From Parvibaculum sp. (GTDB lineage: Bacteria; Pseudomonadota; Alphaproteobacteria; Parvibaculales; Parvibaculaceae), in assembly GCA_013823365.1 (NCBI GenBank), contig PNMC01000003.1, positions 1 to 47,308 of the forward strand: a stretch of DNA of 47,308 nt. The letters are read 5' to 3'. Made by a program: the position numbers and the translations under genes. This document shows positions 33,246 through 44,821 of the stretch, one piece after another. Numbering within the stretch: the stretch's first letter is position 1; the number at the start of each line of letters is the position of its first letter. The notes below the pieces were generated by a model, which searched no databases, was not told the origin of the DNA, and was given only the letters and a program-made list of their open reading frames with translations.

Positions 33246-34673
33246 CGCGGGTCTGGCGCCCGCCCTTGACGATTGCGCGGCGGCAAGTCCCATCATGAAG
33301 GCATAGAGCACGGCGACGGCCGGAATCTGCAAGCTGAAATCGACGAGGGCGTGAAGGCCCACAAGCAGCGTTGCGGCAACGCCAAGTGCCGGAAAGCTCT
33401 TGTGGCGCCTGCGTTCGCGGACGCCATGATAGGTGAGGCGTGCAACGAGCAGGATCGCGACATTAAGCGCCAATGCCGCGGGGAGGCCCAGTTCGAGGGC
33501 GTTTTCGAGATAGGTGTTATGCGCCTTCTCCCATAGTGCGAAGACGTTGGGATCATTCGCCCGGTAGGGCTCGATCGCATCTTGATACGTCCCGAGCCCC
33601 GTACCTTTGAGAGGGGTGGTCTTGATAGCCTCGATGGTGGTCGAAAAAAGCGTGGAGCGGAGATCGGTCTCAAGAGACAACCCCTGCCGTTCGAGCCGGT
33701 CCAGGAAATTGCCGCCGCCTGCGACGACCGCTATCCCCAAGACCACAAGGGCCACAAGGCCGATTGGCTGGCGGCCTTTGCCGCCGCGGCGCGGCAGCTG
33801 CAGCAGGATCAGTGCCCCGAGCGCGAAGAGAGATGCGAATATGCCGCCCCGCGAGGTTGTGAGGAAAAGCGCAAGTGCGATGGTAAGGATCGCGGTTGTA
33901 AGAAGCCTCGACTGGAAGACGATATGCTCGATGACGAGAGCGGTTTTTCGCTTGAGAGAACCTCCAAGGGCGAGGAGATGCCTGATGCGTTCAAGGAAGA
34001 GCGATAGCGCCGCGAGCAGGGTAAGCCCCGCAAAGGTCGCGTAGGAATTGCGGTTGACGAAGCTTGAGGTAAGCGATTGACCGGGCCGGGCGCCTATCGT
34101 GCCGAGGAGCCAGGCCTCACCGCCGAACAGGGCAAACAATCCGTAGAGGGAATAGGCGCTGCCGATGGCGATGATGACATTGCGCGCCTGCGCGGCGCGT
34201 TGGGGATCGCGGGTGAGCTGGAAGGCAAGCCAGAAAAGCCCTGCATAGGCGATGAGCCTGAAACCGCCCTCAAGCGTGGCGGAAGGGTTGATGCTGATAT
34301 GGGGGGCAAGGTCCGCGCCGAGCGCCTCCGACGTCTCGCGCCAGAGAGGGTCCCCCCATGATTGCAACAGCCCGCCCAAGACCGGTGGTAGAGGCAGAGC
34401 CTGAAAGAACACCCAGGCGAGAACAAGAATGTAGACGAGGGCCGGGAGGGCGAGGGCCCGGAGCGGGTCCACCCTTGGGCCTTGCCGCGAAAACAGGGCC
34501 ACGGCCGCCCAGGCGATTAGCAGGACGCCCGTCGCGGCAAGCAAAAGGGCGGCCGGCAGAGGGCGGTTGCTTCCAAGCGGGAGAGGCGCCAAGGCCACAA
34601 CCGCAATGAGCCCGGCGAAGACGAGACGAGGGCCGGGGGAAGAGGCGGAAGCAGGCATGGAGTGAAGGACCAT
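33228..34673 (-). CDS. O-antigen polymerase/ligase-family membrane protein
   Basis: This 481-aa protein has about eleven to twelve membrane segments and the Wzy_C signature region: ALFLTTSRGGIFASLFALGAL, then in the following loop WEKAHNTYLENALELGLPAAL, whose H-N-Y and E-G residues are typical of O-antigen ligases and polymerases. It may polymerise the exopolysaccharide or ligate it to lipid A core; sequence alone does not separate these. It is the only gene on the minus strand within the polysaccharide region. The start is uncertain: ATG 34673 is chosen, with ATG 34658 and TTG 34715 as alternatives, none having a good ribosome site. It ends by overlapping the TPR-like gene tail to tail. Confidence 0.85.
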   Translation of the reverse strand: MVLHSMPASASSPGPRLVFAGLIAVVALAPLPLGSNRPLPAALLLAATGVLLIAWAAVALFSRQGPRVDPLRALALPALVYILVLAWVFFQALPLPPVLGGLLQSWGDPLWRETSEALGADLAPHISINPSATLEGGFRLIAYAGLFWLAFQLTRDPQRAAQARNVIIAIGSAYSLYGLFALFGGEAWLLGTIGARPGQSLTSSFVNRNSYATFAGLTLLAALSLFLERIRHLLALGGSLKRKTALVIEHIVFQSRLLTTAILTIALALFLTTSRGGIFASLFALGALILLQLPRRGGKGRQPIGLVALVVLGIAVVAGGGNFLDRLERQGLSLETDLRSTLFSTTIEAIKTTPLKGTGLGTYQDAIEPYRANDPNVFALWEKAHNTYLENALELGLPAALALNVAILLVARLTYHGVRERRRHKSFPALGVAATLLVGLHALVDFSLQIPAVAVLYAFMMGLAAAQSSRAGARPASQSEA

Positions 34674-34862
34674 TGGAGGCTTGAAGATCTGTTCGAGCGT
34701 GGGTGTGCGTGGCAAGCCACCCGTCGTGCAGAAAGTCTATCCTGCCGGGGGTGGGCGCATGTGTCATCTTGCGCAGCTGTAAAGGGAGGTAAAGTCTAGT
34801 CTAATTGTTAACGCCTGTCGTATCGCGAGCGATATTAATCATGGCGCACGAAACCTTGGGGT

Positions 34863-34885
34863 TCGAAACCGGAAACAGGTTTCGA
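34863..34885 (+). repeat. Inverted repeat in the leader of the NusG paralogue
   Basis: TCGAAACC (34863-34870) and GGTTTCGA (34878-34885) are perfect eight-base arms around the seven-base spacer GGAAACA. They lie in the AT-rich gap between the diverging polymerase/ligase and nusG-like genes, about 70 bases before the proposed start. They could be an operator for either gene or a leader hairpin. Confidence 0.6.
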
Positions 34886-34953
34886 TTCTTGCCTCATGAT
34901 GTGCTGCTCCGTAGATTTATTTATACAGGCGGATTTTGGGCGGGGGACATGTT

Positions 34954-35538
34954 TTGAGTTGTGTCGTGGAGACAGAACTCGTGGACGGCGGCGATGTGTT
35001 AACCGCAGCGTCACCGCCTGAGCGAGTGCCCGTTCCCGCCTCGGACAAGGCGCGGTGGTATGCTGTCGCGGCAAATCCGGGCCAGGAGCTTCACGCTGCG
35101 CGCCACCTGGAGCGGCAGGGTTTCGAAACTTTCACACCCTCGATTGTAAGGACGGTTCGTCATGCGCGACGGCGCATGGAGAGGCGGACGGCACTCTTTC
35201 CGGGCTATCTTTTCGTGCGCTTCGATATAGAGAGTTGCGCCTGGCGCTCGATCAATGGAACGCTCGGTGTGCGCTCTCTGGTCATGGCAGGCGAGAGGCC
35301 TTTGCCTGCGCCGCGGGGGCTCGTCGAGAGCTTCATCGAATTGTCAGACAAAGCGGGTCTCATGCAGGCCGCGCTCGAATGCGGGCAACGAGTCGAGATA
35401 TTGTCCGGTCCCTTCGCAAGCTGGGTGGGGACTGTCGAGCGTTTGGACGACAGAGGGCGCGTGTTCGTGCTTCTGCGGCTGATGAACGGCGAAGGCGCGA
35501 TCGCCATGGACCGCGCATCGCTCTGGCCGGCGGCCTGA
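34954..35538 (+). CDS. NusG-family transcription antiterminator (specialised paralogue, RfaH/LoaP-like)
   Basis: This protein of about 194 aa has the NusG N-terminal domain (from RWYAVAANPGQELHAARHLERQG to the family stretch RRTALFPGYLFVRFD) and a C-terminal KOW domain (about 125-185, CGQRVEILSGPFASWVGTVERLDDRGRV). Housekeeping nusG sits with secE and ribosomal protein genes; this one heads a polysaccharide operon, the place for specialised paralogues that let polymerase read through long operons. The start is uncertain: no ATG is in frame near the fold. TTG 34954 with CGGGGGA upstream is chosen; TTG 34936 or GTG 34966 are alternatives. Confidence 0.85.
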   Translation: MSCVVETELVDGGDVLTAASPPERVPVPASDKARWYAVAANPGQELHAARHLERQGFETFTPSIVRTVRHARRRMERRTALFPGYLFVRFDIESCAWRSINGTLGVRSLVMAGERPLPAPRGLVESFIELSDKAGLMQAALECGQRVEILSGPFASWVGTVERLDDRGRVFVLLRLMNGEGAIAMDRASLWPAA

Positions 35539-35608
35539 GCGATTTTAAACATGCCCTGCCGCGATGTGTTGCGGGGCGTTTCGAACGATGTTGCTCGGGG
35601 TGTTTCAC

Positions 35609-35624
35609 CCGCGAGTGCGGTAGC
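35609..35624 (+). promoter_or_regulatory. Possible ops-like element before the polysaccharide operon
   Basis: GCGGTAGC (35617-35624) matches the core of the enterobacterial ops element (GGCGGTAGC) that recruits RfaH. It is preceded by a small hairpin CCGC (35609-35612) / GCGG (35617-35620), and lies between the NusG paralogue and the first sugar gene. The match is short and alphaproteobacterial paralogues may use other sites. Confidence 0.3.
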
Positions 35625-35680
35625 AATGGCGCCGAAGCGCGTTGAAGGTTCTCCTTGCAAGAGGAAGGTGTCAGGCTTCG

Positions 35681-36677
35681 ATGAAGCGAATTTTTGTGAC
35701 GGGTACGGCGGGGTTCATCGGGTTCCACCTGTCGAAACTGTTGCTTGATGAAGGCTATGCCGTTGGCGGCTATGACGGCATGACGGATTATTACGATGTG
35801 AGGCTCAAGGAACGGCGTCATGCCATGCTGCGCCAGAACGAACGCTTTACGGCGACGGAAGCCATGCTGGAAGACGGAGCGGCGCTCGGTGCGGCGGTGG
35901 CGGCGTTCAAGCCGGATGCGGTCGTTCATCTCGCGGCGCAGGCGGGTGTGCGCTACAGCCTCGAAAATCCGCGCGCCTATATCGACTCGAATGTGACCGG
36001 CACGCTGAATGTCATGGAGGCGGCGCGGGCGGCGGGTGTCAGGCATTTGCTGATGGCATCGACCAGTTCCGTCTATGGCGCGAATGAGGACATGCCCTTC
36101 GACGAGCGGCAAAAGGCCGACACGCAGCTCACCATCTATGCGGCAACGAAAAAGGCCAATGAATCGATGGGGCATGCCTGGGCGCATATTCACGGGCTTC
36201 CCGTCACCATGTTCCGTTTTTTCACGGTTTACGGTCCCTGGGGCCGGCCGGACATGGCGCTCTTCAAGTTCACCAAGGGCATTCTCGAAGAAACGCCCAT
36301 CGACATCTACAATCACGGCGACATGTATCGCGACTTCACTTATGTGGACGATCTGGTGCGCGGCATCCGCCTGCTGATCGATGCCGTGCCGGGCGGGCCG
36401 GAAACGGCGGTGGAAGACGACAGCCTGAGCCCGGCCGCTCCGTTCCGCGTGGTCAATATCGGCAATTCGGACAAGGTGAAGCTGCTTGATTTCATCGAAG
36501 CGATCGAGGATGAGCTCGGCCGGAAAGCGATCCGCAACTACATGCCGATGCAGACGGGCGACGTGCCGGCCACCTGGGCCGATGCGAGCCTGCTCAAGCG
36601 GTTGACGGGATACAGCCCGCAAACGCCCTTCCGCGAAGGCGTCGCGCGTTTTGTCCGCTGGTATCGGGACTACTACA

Positions 36678-36685
<8 letters not shown>
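35681..36685 (+). CDS. UDP-glucuronate 4-epimerase-like NAD-dependent epimerase
   Basis: This 334-aa short-chain-dehydrogenase-type sugar epimerase has the NAD loop GTAGFIG (8-14), the TSSVYG serine motif and catalytic YAATK (153-157). Extended matches, such as YDVRLKERR near the start and [19 protein letters not shown], are typical of UDP-glucuronate 4-epimerases (LpsL/Cap1J group), which make UDP-galacturonate. It is the first sugar gene after the nusG paralogue, and its end overlaps the next gene by eight bases. ATG 35681 is chosen because the fold begins there, with AGAGGAAGG somewhat distant upstream. Confidence 0.88.
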
Positions 36686-39518
<2,833 letters not shown>

Positions 39519-39522
<4 letters not shown>

Positions 39523-40607
39523 TCCCCTTCATCGACCTCGCCGCGCAGCAGGAACGTCTGCGCGAAGAAATCGAGTCGGGCATCGCCCGCGTTCTCGCGC
39601 ATGGGCAATACATCCTCGGTCCAGAAGTGACCGAACTGGAAGAGAGACTTGTTGACTACACCGGCGCGACGCATTGCATCACCGTGGCCAACGGAACCGA
39701 CGCACTTCAAATCGCCTTGATGGCACTGGGGGTGGGGCCGGGAGACGAGGTGATCACACCCGGCTTCAGCTATATCGCGACTGCCGAAGCCGCGGTGCTG
39801 CTGGGGGCGAAAGTGGTTTATGTCGATATCGATCCGGTGACCTACAACATGGACCCGGCGCTTCTGGATGCCGCGATCACGCCTCGTACCAGAGCGATAC
39901 TGCCTGTATCGCTTTATGGTCAGCCAGCAGATTTTGACGAGATCAATGTCATTGCCGCGCGCCATGGAGTTCCGGTGATCGAGGATGCGGCGCAAAGCTT
40001 TGGCGCGTCATACAAAGGATGGAAGTCCTGCAACCTGTCCACCATCGGCTGCACCAGCTTTTTTCCATCAAAGCCGCTGGGCTGTTACGGCGATGGCGGC
40101 GCTGTCTTCACCTCCGATCCTGATTTGGCAAAAATTATCCGCCAGATCGCCCGCCACGGTCAGGCAGAGCGCTATCATCATGTGCGCTTGGGTGTGAATT
40201 CGCGGCTTGATACGCTTCAAGCAGCAATCCTGCTGCCGAAGCTGGCAATCCTCGACAATGAAATTTCGGCACGACAGCGCGTGGCCGAAGCATATGGCGC
40301 ACAGCTGCGGGCAATGGGTGTCGGGCTGCCGCAGATCGCTCGTCACAGCCGGAGCGCTTGGGCACAATATACAGTCAGGGTAGCGAATCGCGAGGCCGTA
40401 AGGCGGTCGCTGAATGAAAGCGGTATTCCGGTTGCAGTGCATTACCCTCTGCCCCTGAATCGTCAGCCTGCGGTTGCGGATCCGGACGCATTTCTGACCG
40501 AAGGAGATCGGGCTGCCAACGAGGTGTTGAGCCTCCCGATGCATCCCTATCTCGATGCCGCTATGCAGGCGCAGATATGCGCGGCGTTCCAGGCGGCTCT
40601 GGGATAA
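39519..40607 (+). CDS. wbpE: UDP-3-keto sugar aminotransferase (WbpE type, DegT/DnrJ/EryC1)
   Basis: This 362-aa PLP enzyme transfers an amino group, normally from glutamate, to C3 of the keto sugar. The PLP lysine is K185 in [15 protein letters not shown]; other family motifs are [16 protein letters not shown] at the start, [25 protein letters not shown] and [15 protein letters not shown]. It acts with WbpB, which in this pathway regenerates its cofactor through the coupled reaction. ATGA overlap with wbpD; the flippase gene follows after seven bases. Confidence 0.92.
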
Positions 40608-40614
40608 AGAGATA

Positions 40615-41898
40615 ATGAGTCTGAAGTCATACCTGGGTGCCGTCAGGCGTCATGGCTTCGTCCGGTCGGCCGGCATATTGGTGGGCGGTACGGCGGCTGC
40701 TCAGGCGCTGACAGTGCTGGCTCTGCCGCTTCTGACGCGGCTCTATACGCCTGAAGATTTCAGTCTTCTGGCCGTATATGTGGCAATGCTGACGATGGTG
40801 TCGGTCGTCGCCTGCCTGCGTCTTGAGATCGCAATTCCTATACCTGAGGACGATGACGAGGCGGCGAACCTGCTCGCGCTTGGGGTAATCTTTGCCACAC
40901 TGAGTGCGTTGATTGCGGCGGCAGTGGTTGTGTTTTTCGGGGCGGCATTCTTTCAGGCCGTCGGGCAACCACAAATGCAGCCGTTCGGCTGGCTCTTGCC
41001 TTTCGGCATTTGGCTCGCGGGCAACTATGCCGCATTTCAGTTCTGGAGCACGCGGAAAAAGCGCTTCTCGGCAATTGCTCTGACACGTATGACGCAGGCG
41101 GGTAGCGGATTAACCACGCAACTTGGCCTTGGCTGGGCTGGGGTGGGCGCCATTGGGCTGATGCTGGGGCATGCTCTGATGGCGGGAGCAGGGGTGGTCA
41201 ATCTCGCATGGCGATCCTTGCGCGCGGATCGTTCGATCCTGCGTGCGGTCTCGCTGCAGGGTATGGTTAAAGCCTTTACTAAATACCGGAAGTTTCCTCA
41301 GTATTCGACCTTCGATGCGCTGACCAATAATGCCGCAATCCAGCTTCCGGTGATTATGATCGCGGCGGTGGTCGTTGGTCCGGAAGCAGGATTCATTTTC
41401 CTCGCAATGCGCACAATGGGTACTCCGATCACACTCATCGGCGGAGCGACTGGACAGGTGTACCTGTCCCGTGCTCCAGGGGAGTTGCGCAATGGGCGCT
41501 TGCCTTCGTTTACCATCGGGGTACTCAGGGGCCTTGCCATTATCGGCGTGGTACCCCTTGTCATTATCGCGCTAATTGCGCCCACGGCCTTTGCGTTTGT
41601 TTTTGGAGAGGAGTGGCGGCGGGCGGGTGAGTTGGCCGCGTGGATGACGCCTTGGTTCGTGTTGAAGCTTCTTTCTTCGCCAGTGTCGATGATCATGCAT
41701 GTGAAAATGATGCAACGTTCAATGTTGATGTTGACCATTTTCGGGCTAATTCTCAGGCTGTCGATGCCGATTGGTGCGCATTATTTGTTGGGCGGCTTTG
41801 CCGCCGAAGCTTACGCAATATCTGGCGCGATATTCTACGCCGTTGCTCTCTTGGTATTCTGCAGCGCGGCTGATGTCTTCAGAGCAGAGGCCAAATGA
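40615..41898 (+). CDS. Wzx-type flippase (polysaccharide biosynthesis membrane protein)
   Basis: This 427-aa protein of the MATE/MOP flippase superfamily has about twelve membrane segments. It opens with ILVGGTAAAQALTVLALPLLTRLYTPEDFSLLAVY (here noted in pieces: GGTAAAQ, LPLLTRLYTPEDF, LAVY), the usual Wzx entry, and ends with a run of hydrophobic helices. It should move the lipid-linked repeat unit across the inner membrane. ATG 40615 is preceded by AAGAG. Its stop overlaps the next ATG. Its position splits wbpE from wbpI. Confidence 0.88.
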   Translation: MSLKSYLGAVRRHGFVRSAGILVGGTAAAQALTVLALPLLTRLYTPEDFSLLAVYVAMLTMVSVVACLRLEIAIPIPEDDDEAANLLALGVIFATLSALIAAAVVVFFGAAFFQAVGQPQMQPFGWLLPFGIWLAGNYAAFQFWSTRKKRFSAIALTRMTQAGSGLTTQLGLGWAGVGAIGLMLGHALMAGAGVVNLAWRSLRADRSILRAVSLQGMVKAFTKYRKFPQYSTFDALTNNAAIQLPVIMIAAVVVGPEAGFIFLAMRTMGTPITLIGGATGQVYLSRAPGELRNGRLPSFTIGVLRGLAIIGVVPLVIIALIAPTAFAFVFGEEWRRAGELAAWMTPWFVLKLLSSPVSMIMHVKMMQRSMLMLTIFGLILRLSMPIGAHYLLGGFAAEAYAISGAIFYAVALLVFCSAADVFRAEAK

Positions 41899-42476
41899 AG
41901 AACCTTATCCTTATTATTTTAGTCCCACTCGCCAAAATTTTTTTAAGAGTTTTTTTCAAGGGGGGGTATCTCAAAGGCAGGTTCTTTGAGCAAAGCCTTG
42001 GCGGATACAAATGGGCAATCCATGCCATCTGGGCACGCAATATACTCAGGTTAGGCCCCCCCTATCCGTGGCCCGTTCATTTCTCCTGTCACATATCTAA
42101 TCCAAAGAATGTTATCTTTCATCCCGATGATCTGAACAATTTCCAGTCACGAGGATGCTACTTTCAATGCGGTACAGCGAAGATCCACATTGGGAGAGGG
42201 TGCTACATAGGGCCCAACGTCGGGTTGATTACTCAAAATCATGACTTGGCCGATCTGGATCGCCATCTCCCTGGTGCTGACATCGTGCTTGGCCCAGGCT
42301 GCTGGATCGGGATGAATTCGGTGCTTCTACCTGGCGTAAGGTTGGGGTCCGGCACAATCGTTGCTGCGGGAAGTGTCGTCACCAAGAGCTTCGAGCAAGG
42401 TCGGATTGTCTTGGCCGGTGTGCCTGCGAGAATTGTAAGAAATTTGGATGATCGAGATGTTGATGAGAAGGATTGA
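41895..42476 (+). CDS. Left-handed beta-helix acyltransferase (sugar O- or N-acetyltransferase)
   Basis: This 193-aa protein has a hydrophobic N-terminal stretch (3-22), a linker, and a hexapeptide-repeat domain (about 85-185: IHIGRGCYIGPNVGLITQNHD, VLGPGCWIGMNSVLLPGVRLG, TIVAAGSVVTKSF, then GVPARIV). The histidine in TQNHD is the expected catalytic base. It belongs with capsule and O-antigen acetyltransferases of the serine acetyltransferase-like group. It is clearly more AT-rich than the genes outside the cassette and is ATGA-coupled to the flippase. The acceptor sugar is unknown. Confidence 0.85.
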   Translation: MKNLILIILVPLAKIFLRVFFKGGYLKGRFFEQSLGGYKWAIHAIWARNILRLGPPYPWPVHFSCHISNPKNVIFHPDDLNNFQSRGCYFQCGTAKIHIGRGCYIGPNVGLITQNHDLADLDRHLPGADIVLGPGCWIGMNSVLLPGVRLGSGTIVAAGSVVTKSFEQGRIVLAGVPARIVRNLDDRDVDEKD

Positions 42477-42479
42477 TGC

Positions 42480-43538
42480 ATGAAGCTTCTCACTGTCATC
42501 GGCGCTCGGCCCCAATTCATCAAGGCCGCCACGGTCTCACGTGTGGTGTCCGAGCGCGACGACATCCGCGAGGTGATCGTCCACACCGGACAGCACTACG
42601 ACGTAAATATGTCCGACATTTTCTTCGACCAGCTGTCGATCCCGCGTCCTGACCATCACCTCGGTGTCGGTGGAGGCAGCCATGGGGCGATGACGGGGCG
42701 GATGCTGGAGGCACTTGAGATCGTAATGTCCGGGGAAAATCCCGATCTGGTTTTAGTCTATGGCGACACAAACTCTACGCTCGCTGGAGCGCTCGCCGCG
42801 GTGAAACTGCATATTCCCGTCGCCCATGTCGAAGCAGGCTTGCGCAGTTTTAACCGCCGAATGCCGGAGGAGATGAATCGTATCCTGACCGATCACGCTT
42901 CTGATCTGCTGTTTGCGCCGACCGAAACGGCGATGGCCAATCTGAGAAACGAAGGGCTTGGCGACGGGCGCGCCCGGATGGTGGGCGACGTGATGTATGA
43001 TGCGTCACTGTTTTATCGAGAGAAAGCGCGTGCACCGGACTGGGCAGGCGTAATGCGGCTCGACGAACGGGATTTCATCCTGGCAACTGTGCATCGCGCG
43101 GAAAATGCGGACAATCCGGTCCGTCTGCAGGACATTCTCCGGGGACTGGCAAGCGCGGGGCTACCTGTCGTTCTGCCATTGCACCCCCGAACTCGGGACC
43201 GTATTGCGACGATGGATATTGCTATACCTGATGGTGTGCATGTCGTTGATCCGGTGGGGTATCTCGAGATGGTGTGGCTGGAAGCGCATTGCCGCCTAGT
43301 CGCGACCGACTCCGGTGGTGTGCAAAAGGAGGCCTATTTTTTTGGTAAGCCCTGCGTCACGTTGCGCGAAGAAACCGAATGGGTGGAACTAGTGGAAGCG
43401 GGGTGGAACACACTTACCGGCGCAAATCCGGAGGCCATTCGGGCGGCAGTTAATGCGGCTCATGCGCCGGCCACAGCTATGGCGCTCTATGGAGATGGAG
43501 ATGCCGCCGAGAGAGTGTTGGCGGGGATATTGGAGTGA
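42480..43538 (+). CDS. wbpI: UDP-sugar 2-epimerase, non-hydrolysing (WbpI type)
   Basis: This 352-aa GT-B-fold epimerase starts VIGARPQFIKAATVSRV and has VHTGQHYDVNMSDIFFDQL, VYGDTNSTLAGALAA and VEAGLRSFNRRMPEEMNRILTD, then TDSGGVQKEAYFFGKPCVTLREETEW. These are the hallmarks of WecB/WbpI enzymes. Beside WbpA, B, D and E it should convert UDP-GlcNAc3NAcA to UDP-ManNAc3NAcA. WecB (UDP-GlcNAc to UDP-ManNAc) is the alternative. It starts three bases after the acyltransferase and overlaps the next gene by four. Confidence 0.9.
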   Translation: MKLLTVIGARPQFIKAATVSRVVSERDDIREVIVHTGQHYDVNMSDIFFDQLSIPRPDHHLGVGGGSHGAMTGRMLEALEIVMSGENPDLVLVYGDTNSTLAGALAAVKLHIPVAHVEAGLRSFNRRMPEEMNRILTDHASDLLFAPTETAMANLRNEGLGDGRARMVGDVMYDASLFYREKARAPDWAGVMRLDERDFILATVHRAENADNPVRLQDILRGLASAGLPVVLPLHPRTRDRIATMDIAIPDGVHVVDPVGYLEMVWLEAHCRLVATDSGGVQKEAYFFGKPCVTLREETEWVELVEAGWNTLTGANPEAIRAAVNAAHAPATAMALYGDGDAAERVLAGILE

Positions 43539-44821
43539 AGTGTCTGCACATCGTGATTGTCACCTATAACTGGCCGCCGCGTAACGCCATTGGTACTCAT
43601 CGGCCCTATTCTTGGGCGCGGTACTGGAGCGAGGCAGGGGCGCAGGTTAAAGTTCTCACGGCGGCAAAGTATCCTTTTGACGCTCCGATGGATTTGCATT
43701 TGCCGGCGTTGCCGGGAGTTGAGGTGATCGAAGTACCGTATGGCGGTGCCGCGAGGTTGATGGGAAAGGCGCTACGACTCGAGCGGCTTCGTTGGCTTGC
43801 ACGGAAAGTGAAGCGATGGATGAGCCGCCAAGGCGTTGTTTCGGTCGATCTGCGGGCGGCTTGGCGCGATGCGGCACGACCTGCTGTACAACGACTTGCC
43901 CGCGAAGCTGACATTGTCGTCAGCACTTTTGGCCCTGCCGCATCGCATCTCATTGCTAGCGATATGAAGCGTGTAAATCCAGGCCTGCGTTGGGTCGCCG
44001 ACTACCGTGATTTATGGAGTCAGGGGTATGCCGAGGAAGCTACTGAAACCAAGCACGCGATCGCGCGCAAGCAGGAGCTGGAAAGTGTTGGCGAGCGTGC
44101 TGATCTTCTGACAGCGGTGTCGAATGATATGGTGCATCAGCTGAGTGTGCTGACTGGAAAACCCGTCATACGAATGCCTAACGGGTTTGATCTCGATGAG
44201 ACGGTGGTGCGACAGCGGCTCGCCGCGATACCAAAGGCAAGCAGTAAACCTTTTCGTATCGTTCACACAGGGATGTTGTATGAAGGGCACCGCGATCCAA
44301 AACCGTTACTAGAAGCGCTGGTCAAGCTCAAAGAAACAGGTCGCATTGTTGAGGGCGACATCACTGTTGATTTCTATGGAGCGCGTGTCGATGTAGCGAG
44401 GCAGCTGGCTCGTGACCCCCTCTTTACGCCATTCATCCGGCTTATGGGACATGTCAGTCGAGACGACGCTCTTGCGGCGCAGTGTCAGGCCGATCTGCTT
44501 CTTCTTTTGGAAAGTTCAGCACCGGAAGCACGCGGCACCTTGACTGGGAAGCTTTTTGAATACATTGCTGCGGGTCGTCCCATCCTCTGTGTCGGAAGCC
44601 GCCCGGAGTTTGAAATCGGGGCGGTTCTTGGCGACACAGGTGCGGGTGTGGTGTGTGGGCCAGATGAATATGATCAGCTACCTTCTATGCTGGATCAGAC
44701 GATGCAAGGCCGCGGACTTTTTACGAGTTATGCGCCCAATGTTGATGAGGTCTTGCGCTATTCACGCGAGCGCCTTGCGTTAGAGCTTCTTGAAGTCATG
44801 CGCTCGGTTCTCAGATGTTGA
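43535..44821 (+). CDS. Glycosyltransferase (GT4-like)
   Basis: This 428-aa GT-B glycosyltransferase starts at a GTG overlapping the wbpI stop. Landmarks are IVIVTYNWPPRNAIGTHRPYSWARYW at the N-lobe (a glycine-poor entry typical of GT4 enzymes of O-antigen loci), LRWVADYRDLWSQ, MPNGFDLDE, and the C-lobe VHTGMLYEGHRDPKPLLEAL with the E-x7-E-type segment EARGTLTGKLFEYIAAGRPIL. It is likely to add one sugar of the repeat unit; donor and acceptor are unknown. Its last bases overlap the polymerase gene by seven. Confidence 0.87.
   Translation: MKCLHIVIVTYNWPPRNAIGTHRPYSWARYWSEAGAQVKVLTAAKYPFDAPMDLHLPALPGVEVIEVPYGGAARLMGKALRLERLRWLARKVKRWMSRQGVVSVDLRAAWRDAARPAVQRLAREADIVVSTFGPAASHLIASDMKRVNPGLRWVADYRDLWSQGYAEEATETKHAIARKQELESVGERADLLTAVSNDMVHQLSVLTGKPVIRMPNGFDLDETVVRQRLAAIPKASSKPFRIVHTGMLYEGHRDPKPLLEALVKLKETGRIVEGDITVDFYGARVDVARQLARDPLFTPFIRLMGHVSRDDALAAQCQADLLLLLESSAPEARGTLTGKLFEYIAAGRPILCVGSRPEFEIGAVLGDTGAGVVCGPDEYDQLPSMLDQTMQGRGLFTSYAPNVDEVLRYSRERLALELLEVMRSVLRC

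Noticed and set aside
35539-35680. A small protein gene between the nusG paralogue and the epimerase
   Set aside because: Frames across this gap have no ribosome site and Arg/Cys-rich content; the gap is better read as leader.
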